Shown here: in pieces, positions 21,321 through 34,086 of the stretch
Layout of the letters: every line of letters starts with the position of its first letter
Numbering within the stretch: the stretch's first letter is position 1
Assembly (NCBI GenBank): GCA_025201345.1
Contig: JAIXMG010000019.1
Coordinates: 434,001 to 498,000, forward strand
Reading direction: 5' to 3'
DNA from: Thamnidium elegans
Lineage: Eukaryota > Mucoromycota > Mucoromycetes > Mucorales > Mucoraceae
DNA: 64,000 bases
Notes under the pieces: model-generated
What the model was told of the DNA's origin: nothing
The model's input: the letters and a program-made list of their open reading frames with translations, nothing else
Databases searched by the model: none
Program-made: the position numbers and the translations under genes

Positions 21321-22057
21321 TTTAACGGGTTGATAAGCAAAAAGGAAGTTCGTTCAAAGGGGTCAGGAACACAAGTTTGTTTCAATGAGAAATTGGGCAT
21401 TTAACAAATTGTGTGTCCGGTCCGGATTACTAGACAATTTTTTTTTTATTATTTTTTTTTGAGTGCCCGAGAGAGAAAACAGAATATATTATTTTACAGT
21501 GTTGTTTAAAAAAGGGGATGTGTAGCGCATGTGTTTATATAAATATATATAAAAGTATAAATATATATTTCACGCTGAAAAGGAGGATTTTGATAGATGA
21601 TGTGTTTGTTGTTTCTCCTGAAAATCATAAAGGTGCAAATAGGGGCAACATATAAATATACACGAGGTTCTGCTTATATCCAAGGAGGGTGGGGGACATT
21701 CTTTCAGGGGGGGGGGGGTGTGAGGAAAGAAATAATATATCATGTTATTTAACCAATAGAGTAAAATTATAGGAGAACGAAGCTTATAAGCTTATATTTA
21801 TACTTTTTTTGCATGTAAAATTTTTGTGTGTGTGTATATATAGAGAGAGAGAAAGCCCCCCCTAGTCATAAGGAGTTTTTTTTTTTTTTAACAAAAATAG
21901 TAATCTATTAACTTTAGTCAGTAATATATCAATACTCCCCCTTTTGTAGATCAAATCTTTATATATAAAAAAAGGGCATTTTATTTATATTTTTATTATT
22001 TTCTTTTCTTTCTTTCTCTCTTATTCATCGAGTTAACAAATAAAAATAAAAATAATA
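21321..22057. promoter_or_regulatory. Divergent promoter region of RPL31 and the C2H2 factor gene
   Basis: 736 bp between divergent genes. The 11-bp palindrome TCCGGTCCGGA lies at 21416-21426, about 95 bp upstream of the RPL31 leader intron. Pyrimidine-rich DNA precedes the ATG of the C2H2 gene. G runs occur at 21708-21717. Confidence 0.4.
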
Positions 22058-23846
22058 ATGTCAAATTATGAACCTAATACACCTGAGAAGTTACCTGGTA
22101 TCGATAAATTATCTATAAAGTTGGAAGAATCCATTATACCTTCTTCAGCTTATCTTCCTCCTCCTCCTTCATCATCATCATCATCTTCTAATAATATTAC
22201 TGCCAGTACTACTACATCTGTTTCTGCCGTAAACAATACGAACCCAACTCATTATTACACCAATAATCAAATTTACCATCAACATCTGTCACCTCCTCTT
22301 ACTCCAGCTGTTTCTCCTTCTTCCGTTTTACTCGATTCGATGCAGTTCAAGCGTAAATATTCGGTCGATGTTGGCCCCTTTGGATTCGGAACTAACATCC
22401 CGCATCCGTCATCAATGCATGATCAAGACGCATATCGAAGAAGCTCTTGTTCGGCCGTCTCCATGGATTGTACGCAGCAACAAGACTATAACAACTTTTT
22501 AAACGTACAAGAGTATACGTCTCCCGTCATCCATCAAAAGCCTTCCAGAAGAGGTTCTCGTGCTCAATTGTCTGGTCCCAATACGCAGCATAAGCATGCC
22601 TGCAAGTATCCTTATTGTACTTGGAGTTTTAAACGCTATGAACATTTGAAGCGTCATTTGTTGGTTCATACCGGTAAAAGACCTCATTCGTGTCATTTCC
22701 CTGGTTGTGGAAAGAACTTTAGTCGTTCCGATAACTTTCATGCTCATTATCGTACGCATACTAAGAAGGCCTTGGGGCCCAATCAACAGGCCAAGAGAAA
22801 GGCCTCCGTTACTGCTGCCTCGGTCGCTTCCTCCGCTGCCGCTGTGGCTGTAGCTGCTGCTTCTTCGTCGTCATCTTTTGATGATACAAGAACTCCTGCT
22901 TATTTTGCTACCAAGCAACAACAACAGCAGCAGCAACAGCAACAACACCAACAGCATCAACAGCATCAACAACAACATCAACAACATCAACAACATCATC
23001 ATCATCAGCAACAGCAACAACAGCAACCGCAACAACAACATCACCATCAACAGTCATTTGACATGACTTCTTATCAAGATATGTATAGTCATCGTCATAA
23101 CTACGCTCCAGAGGTATAAAAAAAAAAAAAAAAAAAAAAAAATTAATGCAAATTAATTAATCATTTTACAAATATAGGAGAATAATGACTATCATCATAA
23201 CACTCAATATATGCGTAATAACTTCCATCATCAACCTCATTTTACCACAGCAGGTCAGCAAACGGCACCCGTTGAAGCGGGCGTATCATCTTTACTTAAT
23301 CACCAAGTCGATGATACCAATTCATTTTATCCTTCTGATTATAATAATAACCTAATGCAACCCAACAATTACTATCATGCTTATCCTACTACTACCACTA
23401 CGACCAGTAATAATGATAATTCGTCTATTGCAGCCGCGGTGGCAGTTGTTGCAGCCGCAGCTCAATCATCGTCTTCCTCATCTACTTGCTCTCGTCGATC
23501 TTCTTCAGCTACACCGCAACATCAAAAATCGCATATCTGCCCCGTCTCGCAATGTCAGCGTAAATTCAAACGATTAGAACACTTGAAACGTCATATGCGT
23601 ATCCATACGTTGGAGAGACCGTTTGGGTGCTCGTTCCCCAACTGCCACAAGACTTTTTCAAGATCGGATAATTTATCTCAACATACAAAGACTCATCAGC
23701 GTGTTGAAGATAGACGTAGAAGACAACAAAGAAATGATGAACCTATGAAGCATTTACCTCCTTTACAACAACCTAATCAGCAACAACAACAAGATACTAT
23801 GATGGCGGGTATGACTTGGCATAATACAAGTGCTGTTGGTTGTTAA
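22058..23846 (+). CDS. C2H2 zinc-finger transcription factor with two separated finger pairs
   Basis: Two exons (22058-23113, 23178-23846) encode 574 aa. The first C2H2 pair (about residues 184-238) reads [19 protein letters not shown] then [19 protein letters not shown]; the second (about 456-515) reads [19 protein letters not shown] then [19 protein letters not shown]. Each has one SFKR-type and one SRSDN-type finger, so the pairs look like an internal duplication. Between them are alanine, serine and long Gln/His-rich tracts (CAA/CAG/CAT repeats 22914-23055). The N-terminus is Ser/Thr/Pro-rich, as in activation domains. Finger signatures resemble the Msn2/Com2/Ste12-C2H2 group but no orthologue can be named. 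It acts in the nucleus. Confidence 0.9.
22914..23055 (+). repeat. CAA/CAG/CAT repeat coding Gln/His tracts
   Basis: Imperfect trinucleotide repeat inside the C2H2 gene, encoding interrupted Gln and His runs between the two finger pairs. Confidence 0.85.
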
Positions 23847-24319
23847 TTTTATGCCCTTTACTTTTTTTTTTATTTTATTTTATATATTATTCTCCTTTTT
23901 TTTTTTTATACCTCCTCTTTTTTTTATATATATAACAAACACGCACCCTACACACACACACACTCAAAAACCCCTAAAAAAAATTCATCTTTTTTAATCT
24001 TTTTTTTTTTTTCTTTTACACTTGATGCGTAAATGAAAAAAAAACCTCTCTCTCCTCCTCATATGCTTTCCTTTTTTCATTTTTCTCATTTTTATATGAA
24101 GCAAAAACTTCTTTTCTTTCTCACTTGCATTTTCACAAAAAAACCTCCCCTTTTTTATGTCCGTTCATATAAAAAAAAAAAAAAATTAAAAAACATAACA
24201 TAATTTATGATTTTTTTTTTTTTTTTTTCCTTTGCATTTCTTTTTTCTTTTTTCTTTTCTTTTTTTTAATACATTTTTCTTTGCTTTTTAATAAAAAAAA
24301 GATTAATTAAAGGGTATTT
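23847..24319. other. Intergenic between convergent genes
   Basis: Pyrimidine- and poly-T-rich, with no open frame. It presumably contains the 3' UTRs of the C2H2 gene and of the phosphotransferase gene. Confidence 0.5.
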
Positions 24320-25622
24320 TTAAATTGTGTTATAATTTGATCCTTGAGCGACCAATAGAGAATCAGCTTCGTTTGTTGTGACAGGTAACACAGGGTGGGT
24401 AGGAATAACAAGACAACGAATGTTTAAGAATGTACAAAAGGCATTAATCACTTGAACGGCACGGATCATGTAATCAATAAATGATAAACCTGTGAAAATA
24501 ACTAATAAAGCGTACTCATTGTATTCAAACCTAAAAACAAGTTATTTAATCATCTCTCTTTCTTTTTTCTTTCTGTTATAAAACTTACTTTTCAAAACGA
24601 TCGCTTAAAAATGTAAATAAAGTAAACACAATCAAGGAACAATAGATCTTCTTGAAGGATGGGTACTTTGATTTGGTTAAATGAGCCAAGATGATATCAG
24701 ACGCCATTTCACCAAACAAGAGTCCGATAAAGATGGAAAACAAAATAAAGTGTTGTTGAGAGTAAATGGTAGAAGAGGGTGAGGAGATCCAGTACGAAAT
24801 TAAGACGCCTGTGAATACAATGGGTGAAAATACTTGAGAGAATACTCGTGGTACTCCTAATGATTTCTCTTTACATGCTTGATACATTGAATACATACTA
24901 CATTATAATATTTTAATTTTTCATCTTTTTTTTCTCTCTCTCTCTCTTACTTACCAAACAGGAAGATGTGTAACCAAGAAGAAAAATACCATTCCCATTA
25001 CAAATACATCAGCAAAAGTTGTGTTACTGGGTAAAAAGCTAAACTGAGAGAGACATGAGATCTCATCTAAGGGCACGTGCCATGATGCGACACCTATACC
25101 GAATTATAAGTAATTCTATACTACCCAACAACAATAAATTTGACTTACCATAAATACCAGACCAAATAAAAGCGAAACAACTCAATATAATCCCTTCGGT
25201 GGGGCCATTCACATACCCTAAATAAAGCACGCCAGTATAATACTCTTCAGCAGTCGAGAGATAAAATCCAACAATGGTGATGAAGAGCAAGATAGCAGAA
25301 CTGGGAGAATGACCGAGACCAAGTGCAGCACACTGCAGTAAAGCAACATATGTACAGTTTATAGCATCACAGCCATGATCAAACAACTCGCCTAAAGGAG
25401 ACGAGGTGCCCGTACGACGAGCTTGTCTACCATCCACATTATCAAATGTAGAATATAACCAAAGACCGGCAGCAAAACTGAAATTAATCCAGTTGGGTGC
25501 GTCGACGTCAAGTGAAGGGGACCAAATACAAATAATAATAACATTGGCAATCATGAAAAACAAACCGATAAGTGTAATTAAGTTTGGACTATTAAAATAT
25601 TTAGTTGTTGTTATTGTTACTT

Positions 25623-25657
<35 letters not shown>

Positions 25658-25846
25658 GTATGAATATATACTTTACGCTATCCATGTAGGGAATAATTTT
25701 ATGGCAAAGTTCCAGTAGTGTTTCAAGATATATTTGGAAATTGGTGATTTGTCAATAGCGGCATATTTGTATAAACGTAAATTTTGAATCTTGTCTTCTT
25801 CAAGATATGATTTATATGACCGAACTGGAAGCCAACTCAACTTCAT
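24320..25846 (-). CDS. CDP-alcohol phosphotransferase (ethanolamine/choline phosphotransferase, EPT1/CPT1 type)
   Basis: Five exons (25846-25677, 25588-25149, 25093-24955, 24897-24589, 24530-24320) give 422 aa. It transfers phosphocholine or phosphoethanolamine from the CDP form to diacylglycerol, the last step of the Kennedy pathway, in ER/Golgi membranes. The catalytic signature DG-x2-AR-x8-G-x3-D-x3-D is complete: DGRQARRTGTSSPLGELFDHGCD (18 of these residues lie around 25430-25370). The start KYAAIDKSPISKYILKHYW is typical of the family's amphipathic N-terminus. Several hydrophobic segments follow. Choline versus ethanolamine preference cannot be read from sequence. Confidence 0.94.
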
Positions 25847-27002
25847 TTCTTATTTTACACTTTTTTTTTGCAAGGAAAAGGGAAAAGAAAAAAAAAAAAA
25901 CTGTTGAAAAAAGAAATAAAAAAGGGGGGTTTAAAGGCAACTCCGCAAGGCGTGACATGATCGGTAGTACGAGACCTCAGGAACAGGCTGATATAATAAT
26001 ATTGGGGGGACGAATTTGTTGCTTAATATACGGTAACACCATCTTTTGATCTTTATACCTCTTTGAAATAAACAATACGGAAAAAGTTCTTTGGTAAGTT
26101 CTTTTTTTGCGTTGGGATCCTAAATTGTTTCCAATGCCAGTTTTGTTGTAAAAGAACCAGAAAGGGGTTATTTATCCGCTGGGTACAATAGATCACTTTT
26201 ATAAAATGTACAAGTTGAAAAAAAAAAACAATCTCAGATTTTCTTGTGTTATATATTCTTATGGGAGTGGGGTTATATCCCGTCATTCTTTTTCCTTTAC
26301 ACACAATTCCATTTTTCACTGTAAACACTAGTTATTGTATTTCTGATTATTGTTTGTTATGGAAATAAAATAAAAAAAGGGTTTTTGGGGGGCTTTTTTT
26401 TTTTTTTTTGGTTTGACACACCGAAAATGATCAGCCACATGCCTTTTTTCTTTTTTATATATGTAGGGCTCAGAGTATATCACATTTTGATCACCAAAAC
26501 ATTTGTGAATTATTATCATTGGTTATTCTCGTGATGATGCTTGACCCAAGAAAACAGTGTATCTTGCCATTTCTAAGAAAATGGGCGGTACACCTTGTCT
26601 GAGGCAGCGCGACGTAATATTCCCTATCATAACAAAATAAGTTAATGCGTACCGAACCAAAGCACTTTTATTAAAAGCACATACTGTTTGTCTTGGTTCA
26701 ATCAAGTAGTTTCAGTCGATGTTATTAGAATCATCGACAACATTCTGCTTTTGACTTCACTGCGGTTATCCAAAGCAAGATTTACATCATTCTTAATGCG
26801 TTCATATCCATGTTGTCTTTCTTAATAAGCCATTGAGAATACTTTTCGTAAGTCTTAATAAATTTTGACTTCTTTTTTAGTTTCAGTTGGAGGGGGGGAG
26901 GGGTTAAGCATTAAACCTCCCCCCCCCTTTATAAAGGTTTTAATTTTTTTTTTGGGGGAGGGGGAATTTCTTGCTGCAGGTTCGTTTATAAAGAGACAAA
27001 AA

Positions 27003-27145
27003 GTAGCGGATGGCATTAGGCTAGCAACGATCCATTCGATTTTCTGCCCTATCAATATATATATACAGCATAATGGGTGTAGCACATGTGAGCAAGAAAT
27101 GCTCTTATGCCCGATTGTAAGAACTGTAATCCTTTTGTACGTGTA
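27003..27145 (+). repeat. Diverged direct repeat, copy 1
   Basis: Shares in order TAGCGGAT, CTAGCAACGATCCATTCGAT, GCTCTTATGCC and ATCCTTTTGTACG with 28843-28980. Overall similarity is moderate with indels. Confidence 0.6.
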
Positions 27146-28842
27146 CATAATTTACGTTTTACAGCTAAAAATTCTAGCAAACCTTTATTCCATTATACCA
27201 TGCAGAATTATAAAAGTATCAATAATCCCACATTAAAATGCTGCTAATATCTACCTTATTAGGTTTACAATACTTTTTATACTAGGTATAAATATCATTA
27301 ATCAATTACTTTTTTTCTAGTTTTTAATCTGCGTGTAAAAAGAGTACACGTTTCTTTACAAAATGTTAAGGAGATAAGAGGCCTTTACACATTATACCCC
27401 GCATAGATTTTTTATTTTTTTTTTTTGGGTTGGAAAAGAGGGGGACCAAATTAATACTTCAACCAGAGCCTAATACCCCCTTCTTGTGCTGTATACAAAC
27501 AAACGTTCCTTGCAAATACATACTTCTTTTAAAAATATATATCATTGTACTCTCCCCTTATTGTTTTCTTCATATTATTTAAATGTAACAAAATATACAT
27601 ATTAATATTTTTTACACTAGCCTCATCTACATTTAGATATTTACCATGTATATATATATATATATATATATATATTGACAAAGAGGCGATAAGTTAAAAA
27701 ATTACTAGTCATAGATAGTAAGCCACCTTATTGTACTATTTAAAAAATCACATGTAAGTAACGCCACTAACAGAAACTAGTTGTTAATTAAATCAATTAG
27801 AAGGCGTAGTAGTTTATATATGACTAGATTTACGGTCAATGCACTGATTTAAACGGCTCTTGAACTGGTTGTGGATTTCTATCAAGCAGATAGTTATTTT
27901 TATAAAAGAATTAGTTTGTGTGGCGAGTGATATTAATAGCAAATTATATCAGCTCATAAAAAAAAAAAAAAAACTATAGCACGGGTTATTTTAAATACAA
28001 GGTAATTGGCGCGCCCTTTTTGTTTGATTTTTCGAATGAAGCATACATATATATATATATATAATTTAGTTCTGTTACTAGACTCTACTAGCCAGTTCCA
28101 AAAAAGAAAATAAAAACGTGTGTGTTTAGTTGCTGAGATTTTTTGGAGGTTTAGTGATTACGCCTGTATATATACATTTTTTTTTTAATACGTGTCAAAT
28201 ATCTTGAAATAAAAGTAACTTTTATACATTTCCTCGTTACTAAAAAAAAAAAAAAAAAAAAGGTTAAATAGATTAGCTTTTTTATCAGATCAAGAAATAA
28301 AGGCCGCGAACTCTATTGGATGGAGTTCAGAAATGGGTAACGTGCGACTGTAGCGTTTAAAAAGAATTCAAATGTTTGACCATCAATATATAAACTATAA
28401 AGAGATTACTATTTATTAAAAAAGGTTTTCACTTATATCGATTACGTACTTTTGATCTTCTTTATAGCACAAATATCACTTGTCAATCCAAGAAGAATAG
28501 AAATCAGGTAGAATTGTTGAAACCAATGCCTGAAATATCATTAGAAATATGAATTATCCTTGATTTGGTTATTCGTATTGCATATTTAACAGGGACTATA
28601 ATTCTTTTCAAAGTTCTGTGGTTTAAATATTTTGTCCCGTATATCAGCATCTGTAATCTTGTTATAACTATTCAAGTAATCGCGTATAGCTAAGGGCATC
28701 CTGGGGGGGGGGCTCTTCTTTTTATTGAACCATTCAGTTTCTTTGGTACACGCTCTATTTACACGTTCAGAAAGAAAGTGTGGTATATTACTTTTTACTT
28801 ACCTTTATATAGCGTTTTAAAAAAGCAGCACATAGTAATTTA

Positions 28843-28980
28843 GCGGATCTTATAGTCTTGTACTAGCAACGGTCCATTCGATATCTACGTGGCATCATTG
28901 TTGGGTGAAACTCATTTGAACAGGATGCGCTCTTATGCCTGGGTTGCTTTAGGAAGAATCGTATCCTTTTGTACGGACAT
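28843..28980 (+). repeat. Diverged direct repeat, copy 2
   Basis: Partner of 27003-27145: TAGCGGAT, CTAGCAACGGTCCATTCGAT, GCTCTTATGCC and ATCCTTTTGTACG in the same order. Confidence 0.6.
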
Positions 28981-29604
28981 AAAGAAAAAAAAATACTAAA
29001 AGAATAATAACGAAGAATATTAGATATTGTTAAGCTCTTTTAAAATGTGCATATATATAAAATACTTACTTATATATTGTGTAAAGAAAAGGAAAAGTGG
29101 TTTTCTTTTTTTTTTAAAAAAATATTTTTATATACTTTGGCTTAAGTTAAGTGATACTATAGTTACTTCATCGTGATAGTTGCCTCTTATTGCGTTACCA
29201 TGTAGATGAGTTAGGACTTATTTTTTTTTAAAGAAATACTCCTCGCTTCCTGCTTTTAGGCAGATCTCTTCTTGATCAAGTTTTAATGATTCTAATAAAT
29301 AGGCGTTTTAAAAAATGGAAATATATCTAATCATTTTTTCTGTAAAGTGTGATAATATTGAAGACTCAAGCTGGTTAGACGACTACTGGGATGAAGAAAT
29401 GGATGATATCAGAAACACCAAGTGATCTTCGCGCTAGAAGAATAATAGTGGAACCTTTATAGTTTGTCAAACATTTGAATTCAAACATTTTTATTGGCCA
29501 AATAAAAATAAAACTCTATTTTCAAACACACATTTTATACATATTATACTTCAAATTTAAAAAAAAAATGTTGTTCCTCTTTTTCTTTTTTTTATATTTA
29601 AAAA

Positions 29605-30117
29605 ATGAGTTCCCAAACAAAGAATAAAGAATTATTATTTTTAAAGAGAACACCTACAGTAACATACGCTGGAGGACCTATACCAGATAATATTAGAAAG
29701 TACTATGAACAGCAACAGTTACCCATTAGAAAACAAAGCTTGGCAGCTAATGTCGTTAATCCAAAGAAACGACTTGTTATTCCACGAACACCCATGCTTC
29801 ATTCAAACATATTAAACAACTCTTTAAAGGGTAACACTGGATTTGCTCTATCAGTTGATAGTCTGGTGGAAGAAGACGAAGACGATTTTAATTTTAATGA
29901 TAGACCACCTTCTTCCATTATAGCTATTAAGCCAAAAGACTTGACTGATTCTGAAGACGAAGAAGAAAAAGTATTGATAGTCTCTGCTCCTGACAACAAT
30001 TGGCGTAACGGTAGTATAGGGGGTAAACATAAATACTTTTTTTTTTTCTTTCTTTTTTGTATATAAAAACAGGACATGTATTTCCCTTCTTTTTTTTTAT
30101 CTCCTTTAATTCTAATA

Positions 30118-30149
<32 letters not shown>

Positions 30150-30656
30150 CCTTTCTTTCTTTCTATTATTACTTGTTTTATATAATTATATAAAAACAAA
30201 GGTTTAGAAGAGGCATCCATATCACGTTCGTCAATTGATACCGATATATCAGATATGACAACAACACACAATGAATCTTATTCGTCTGTATTCTTAACCA
30301 AAATGCATTTAAAAAGAGAAGAACAACAAAAATCAATTGATGCATATCGATCACAGCACGTTTATACGGCCTTATTATCTCAAGTAGCTCATGAGTTTCA
30401 TAAACGTATCGCATTATCAAGTTTGACAAAGGACGGTATTGAATATCATGATGTATTTAGTGGAAAAGATGCCGTTGATAGGTTATTAGTTGTGCTTCGT
30501 ATTACCGATAGATTAGAAGCATTACAAGTAGGTTGTGCACTAAGACATCAAGGCTTTTTTCATGATGTAAATTATGATCCTTTCTTTATTGATTTACAAG
30601 ATGAATTATATGCATTTAGAGATTTAACAGTAAAAGATGATCAAGTATCTATAGGT

Positions 30657-30688
<32 letters not shown>

Positions 30689-33562
30689 TTTTGCAACTAA
30701 AAATGATAATCTTTAGATTTACAATCATCTGAATTACCGAATGGTATCTATACTGATCTGACCGATTGTTATTCTCCTACTTGTACAAATGATAACATGT
30801 GTTATAGTTGGTCTTGTATTCGTAAAAAGGTAACAAAGAAAAAAAAGTGAACAATAAAAATATAAAAAAAAGCAAGCTAATAACTAGTTTATTTACTATA
30901 GAGTTTAAAACAAGGCCAAAGTCAGTTAAAGGTACATACTATAGAGTATATGTATAAAGGGAGAGAATTTAATACCATTTTTTTTTTTTTGTAGGAAGAA
31001 GATACTAGATTATGGTCTCAATCTGTACCTGAAAATATAGTAGAAGCAACTTTACCTGAAGAAAGAAAACGACAAGAATGTATTTATGAATTAATTTATA
31101 CAGAACAAGATTTTGTACGGGATTTACAATATCTAGATGAGGTAAATTACATAACATTTTGTTAGATACTTGGAGGAAGTTTTTTTTTAACGTATAATAG
31201 TTTTGGGTTAAACCATTATTATCTCAAGATATTATTGAACACGAAGAAGATTTTGTAGCTGAAGTATTTCATAATATAGCACAAATTCAAGAAGTAAATA
31301 CGAATCTTGCACAATCTCTAGAAGCGATACAAGCGGAAAAGTATTTAGTGTCTAGTATAGGCGATGTGATGCTGGAACACGTTTGTAAGTTTGAGCCGTT
31401 TGTGAAATACGGTGGGCATCAAGTGATTGGTAAATTTTATTTTGAGCTTGAAAAGAAACGAAACCCGTTATTTGCGCAGTTTGTGGAAGAGACGGAACGA
31501 AAGCCAGAATCGAGGAGGTTGGAGTTAAATGGGTACCTGACAAAACCAACTACTCGGTTAGGTCGCTATAATTTATTACTAAGAGAGATTTTGAAGAGAA
31601 CCCCTGATGATAACCCCGATAAAGAAACTATTCCTCAAATCATGGCAATTATTACAAAGTACTTGACTCAAGTTAATATTGAAGCTGGCAAATGCGAAAA
31701 TGCCTTTAATTTAAAACAAATTGGTGACCGATTAGAATTTAAAACACCAAGTGATTATGTCGTAAAGTGATTTTTTTATTTTTTTATTTATGTATAGAGT
31801 GTGTTACTGATATAGCGTTTTATATATATATATATATATATGTAGGACCTAAAATTAGAGAAACCAGGTCGTCAGTTATTAATGAAGGGTAGAATGAAAC
31901 GTAAAGGAAATAGCTCTTCTGAAGCTTCAGATCTTCAGGTATTTTTGTTGGACCATTACTTAATTTTTGCAAAGATAAAGTATGAAAATCATCTGGAATG
32001 GTATAGGACCTATAAAAGAGTAAGGATAGATATAAAATTATTAAAAAGAAGAAAGAAAAAAAACTAATCTTGTTCTGTAGCCAATACCACTCGAGTTATT
32101 ATCTGTTAGCGTATCATCCAGTGGAACCAATACACGACAAAAGAGAGCAAGTTCTATATTACCCTACAGTCGATCGACGGCCATAAATAACGTAACGCCA
32201 CGTCCTTCTACATCTGAAAACTTCCCTACCGCTGCAGCGCCTCAAACCAAACACAATAGTTCATCCATATCGTTTACTCATCATGGACGCAAAGGATCTC
32301 CGACCTTCACATTATTTACAAGTGCTTCATCCATACAACAAATTTGGATTAAAAAAATTCTAGATCAAAAGCAACTGATAAAGGAAAAGAAGAGTATATT
32401 TTCTATATCGCCGTTAGTACAAGATCATTTCCTTTCTTCGAATCGAGTCAATAACACAGTCATGATGGATGATGGTCGTATCTTGGTAGCAGCAGATCAA
32501 GGTGTTTATATTACAACGACTACAATTGCTGCTGAAAAGGAAAATAACGCTATTATGACACGTATCATTCATATCGAAAAGGTATCTCAGATCGAATTAA
32601 TGGCTGAATCTCAATTGCTGGTATTGGCAGATAAAACTTTATGGTCGTTTCCGTTAGAGATTTTGTCTCAGTCTGTTTCACATCAAAGAGGAAGATCAGT
32701 CAGTCAAAACACAACTTTCTTTCATGTTGGTGAGTGTCTGGGAAAAACTCTGGTCTGTGTGGTAAAGACAAATACGTTATCGCCTACGACAATTCGAGTA
32801 TTAGAACCTGTCATTATGGATGAAAACAAAAAGACAAAATCCATGTTTAGTTTTAAGCGTTTGGTTCGTGGTGGACCGATTGGATTAAAACCTTACAAGG
32901 ATTTATATTTACCAAGTGAAGCATTATCGATTAACTTGTTGAAATCTAAAATGTGTATTTCTTCGCCAAAAGAAATTGGGGTGGTAGATATGAAGAATTT
33001 AGGTGTCCAGACTTTATTGGATCCAGAGGATAGCGAATTAGATTTCGTGTTTAATAGACAAGATGTTCATCCTGTTACAATCTATAGAATACAATTTGCT
33101 GAATATCTCGTTTGTTATAATGGTAATATTTATATTTTCATCCAGTCTGTTTCTTTTTTCTTTTTCTGAACCCCAACCCCAACCCCCTTTTTATTATTAG
33201 AATTTGCATTTTTTGTAGATCAAAGAGGTCGATTTATCAAATCAAGTCCAAGGATTGATTGGGAAGGCGCACCAGATTCTTTTGCACTATCTTATCCTTA
33301 CATACTTGCATTTGAACCCGATTTTATTGAAATTAGAAATGTCCACACCGTAAGTTTTAAATTTACTATACAAAAAACACATATTCATTTTTTTTTATAG
33401 GGTGAATTGGAACAAGTGATTCGTGGTAAACATATTCGGTGTACAAGTACTAATACTCACAACACAATACTGCAAGGCTCAATGGACGATCCTGATAATG
33501 AAGGTTATCAATTAGTGTTTCAATTAGATAGATTAGTTAAAAAAGTTCCTGCACCTTATTAA
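29605..33562 (+). CDS. Rho guanine-nucleotide exchange factor (DEP-DH-PH-CNH), Rom2/Rgf1 type
   Basis: Ten exons (29605-30022, 30202-30654, 30717-30829, 30902-30931, 30995-31141, 31201-31761, 31846-32019, 32081-33122, 33201-33349, 33401-33562) give 1082 aa. It would load GTP on Rho1 at the plasma membrane and so activate glucan synthase and the Pkc1 cell-wall pathway. Domain order: an acidic N-terminus; DEP about residues 190-282 (KDGIEYHDVFSGKDAVDRLL); DH about 361-560 (RQECIYELIYTEQDFVRDL, then LGRYNLLLREILKRTP); PH about 590-730, interrupted by a Ser-rich insert; CNH about 755-1065 (DDGRILVAADQGVYI, then FVDQRGRFIK). This order is diagnostic of fungal Rom1/2 and Rgf proteins. Exon 4 has only 30 nt. 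TA repeats lie in three introns. Confidence 0.95.
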
Positions 33563-33810
33563 AAATATTCCCTTTTTTTTTTAGCATTTTTTGTATCACT
33601 AAAATTAATAAAAAATCTTAAATAGTCTTTGTTATCGTAATTTCCTGTCTCAAATGTTCGTGTCATTCTGACAACAACGACAGTATAGTGGTAAAATGGT
33701 GATCTTTTATTGGGTTTATATTTTAAAGTAATTTGACGCATGATAAAAGATACGGCAGGTCCGAAATAAACATGTAGACATCTCACGAAATTACCAAAAT
33801 CGGTAAAAAT
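33563..33810. other. Spacer with a repeat-family relic next to tRNA-Leu
   Basis: On the minus strand 33786-33570 reads ITLKYKPNKRSPFYHY and RTFETGNYDNKD. Related fragments lie at 44585-44660 and 47700-47850 (minus), suggesting remains of one repeated element. Confidence 0.45.
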
Positions 33811-33893
33811 TGCTGACTGTGAGATTCGAACTCACGCCTCTTGCGAGACCGCAACTTGAGTGCGGCGCCTTAGACCAACTCGGCCAAATCAGC
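33811..33893 (-). tRNA. tRNA-Leu (anticodon CAA)
   Basis: 83 nt without CCA. The acceptor stem GCTGATT pairs with AGTCAGC (one T-G); the T arm is GTGAGTTCGAATCTCAC; the anticodon stem CCGCA/TGCGG encloses loop CTCAAGT, giving anticodon CAA. A long variable arm (TCTCGCAAGAGGC) fits the class II structure of leucine tRNAs. No intron. Confidence 0.95.
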
Positions 33894-33945
33894 TTATATT
33901 TTGGAGAATTTAATATACATTATGCCCAATTTAGACGCTTATTGT

Positions 33946-33978
33946 CACGTGATTATCACATGAAACGTACCTAATTGG
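33946..33978 (-). promoter_or_regulatory. CCAATTAG-N19-CACGTG element upstream of tRNA-Leu
   Basis: Read on the minus strand, CCAATTAG (33978-33971) and CACGTG (33951-33946) lie 78-85 and 53-58 bp upstream of the tRNA. The same pair precedes both tRNA-Ile genes. Confidence 0.5.
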
Positions 33979-34086
33979 ATTGTTTTTATTACTTTTCTGT
34001 TTTATGCGTCTCACCTCTTTTGATGATGTACAGGAGGGATTTTTTTTTTAAAAAAAAAGACATCTCTCTTTTACCGTTTGAAATTA

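Larger units (their letters stand above)
25847..29604. other. Long gene-poor region with scattered relics
   Basis: No intact gene in 3.7 kb. Short coding-like islands occur: minus 26705-26523 (TVCAFNKSALVRYALTYF); minus about 28785-28600 (VNRACTKETEWFNKKK, DYLNSYNKITDADIRDKI); plus about 28261-28352 (RLNRLAFLSDQEIKAANSIG); and plus about 29340-29424, ending WLDDYWDEEMDDIRNTK before a stop. None connects into a gene. Two diverged repeats lie at 27003-27145 and 28843-28980. TA microsatellite at 27648-27675. Confidence 0.4.

Noticed and set aside
22499..22786. Minus-strand open frame opposite the C2H2 fingers
   Set aside because: Shadow of the plus-strand zinc-finger exon, whose motifs are unmistakable.
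26865..27236. 123-codon plus-strand frame
   Set aside because: Runs through C/G homopolymers and AT-rich DNA; an equally long frame exists on the other strand; no motif.
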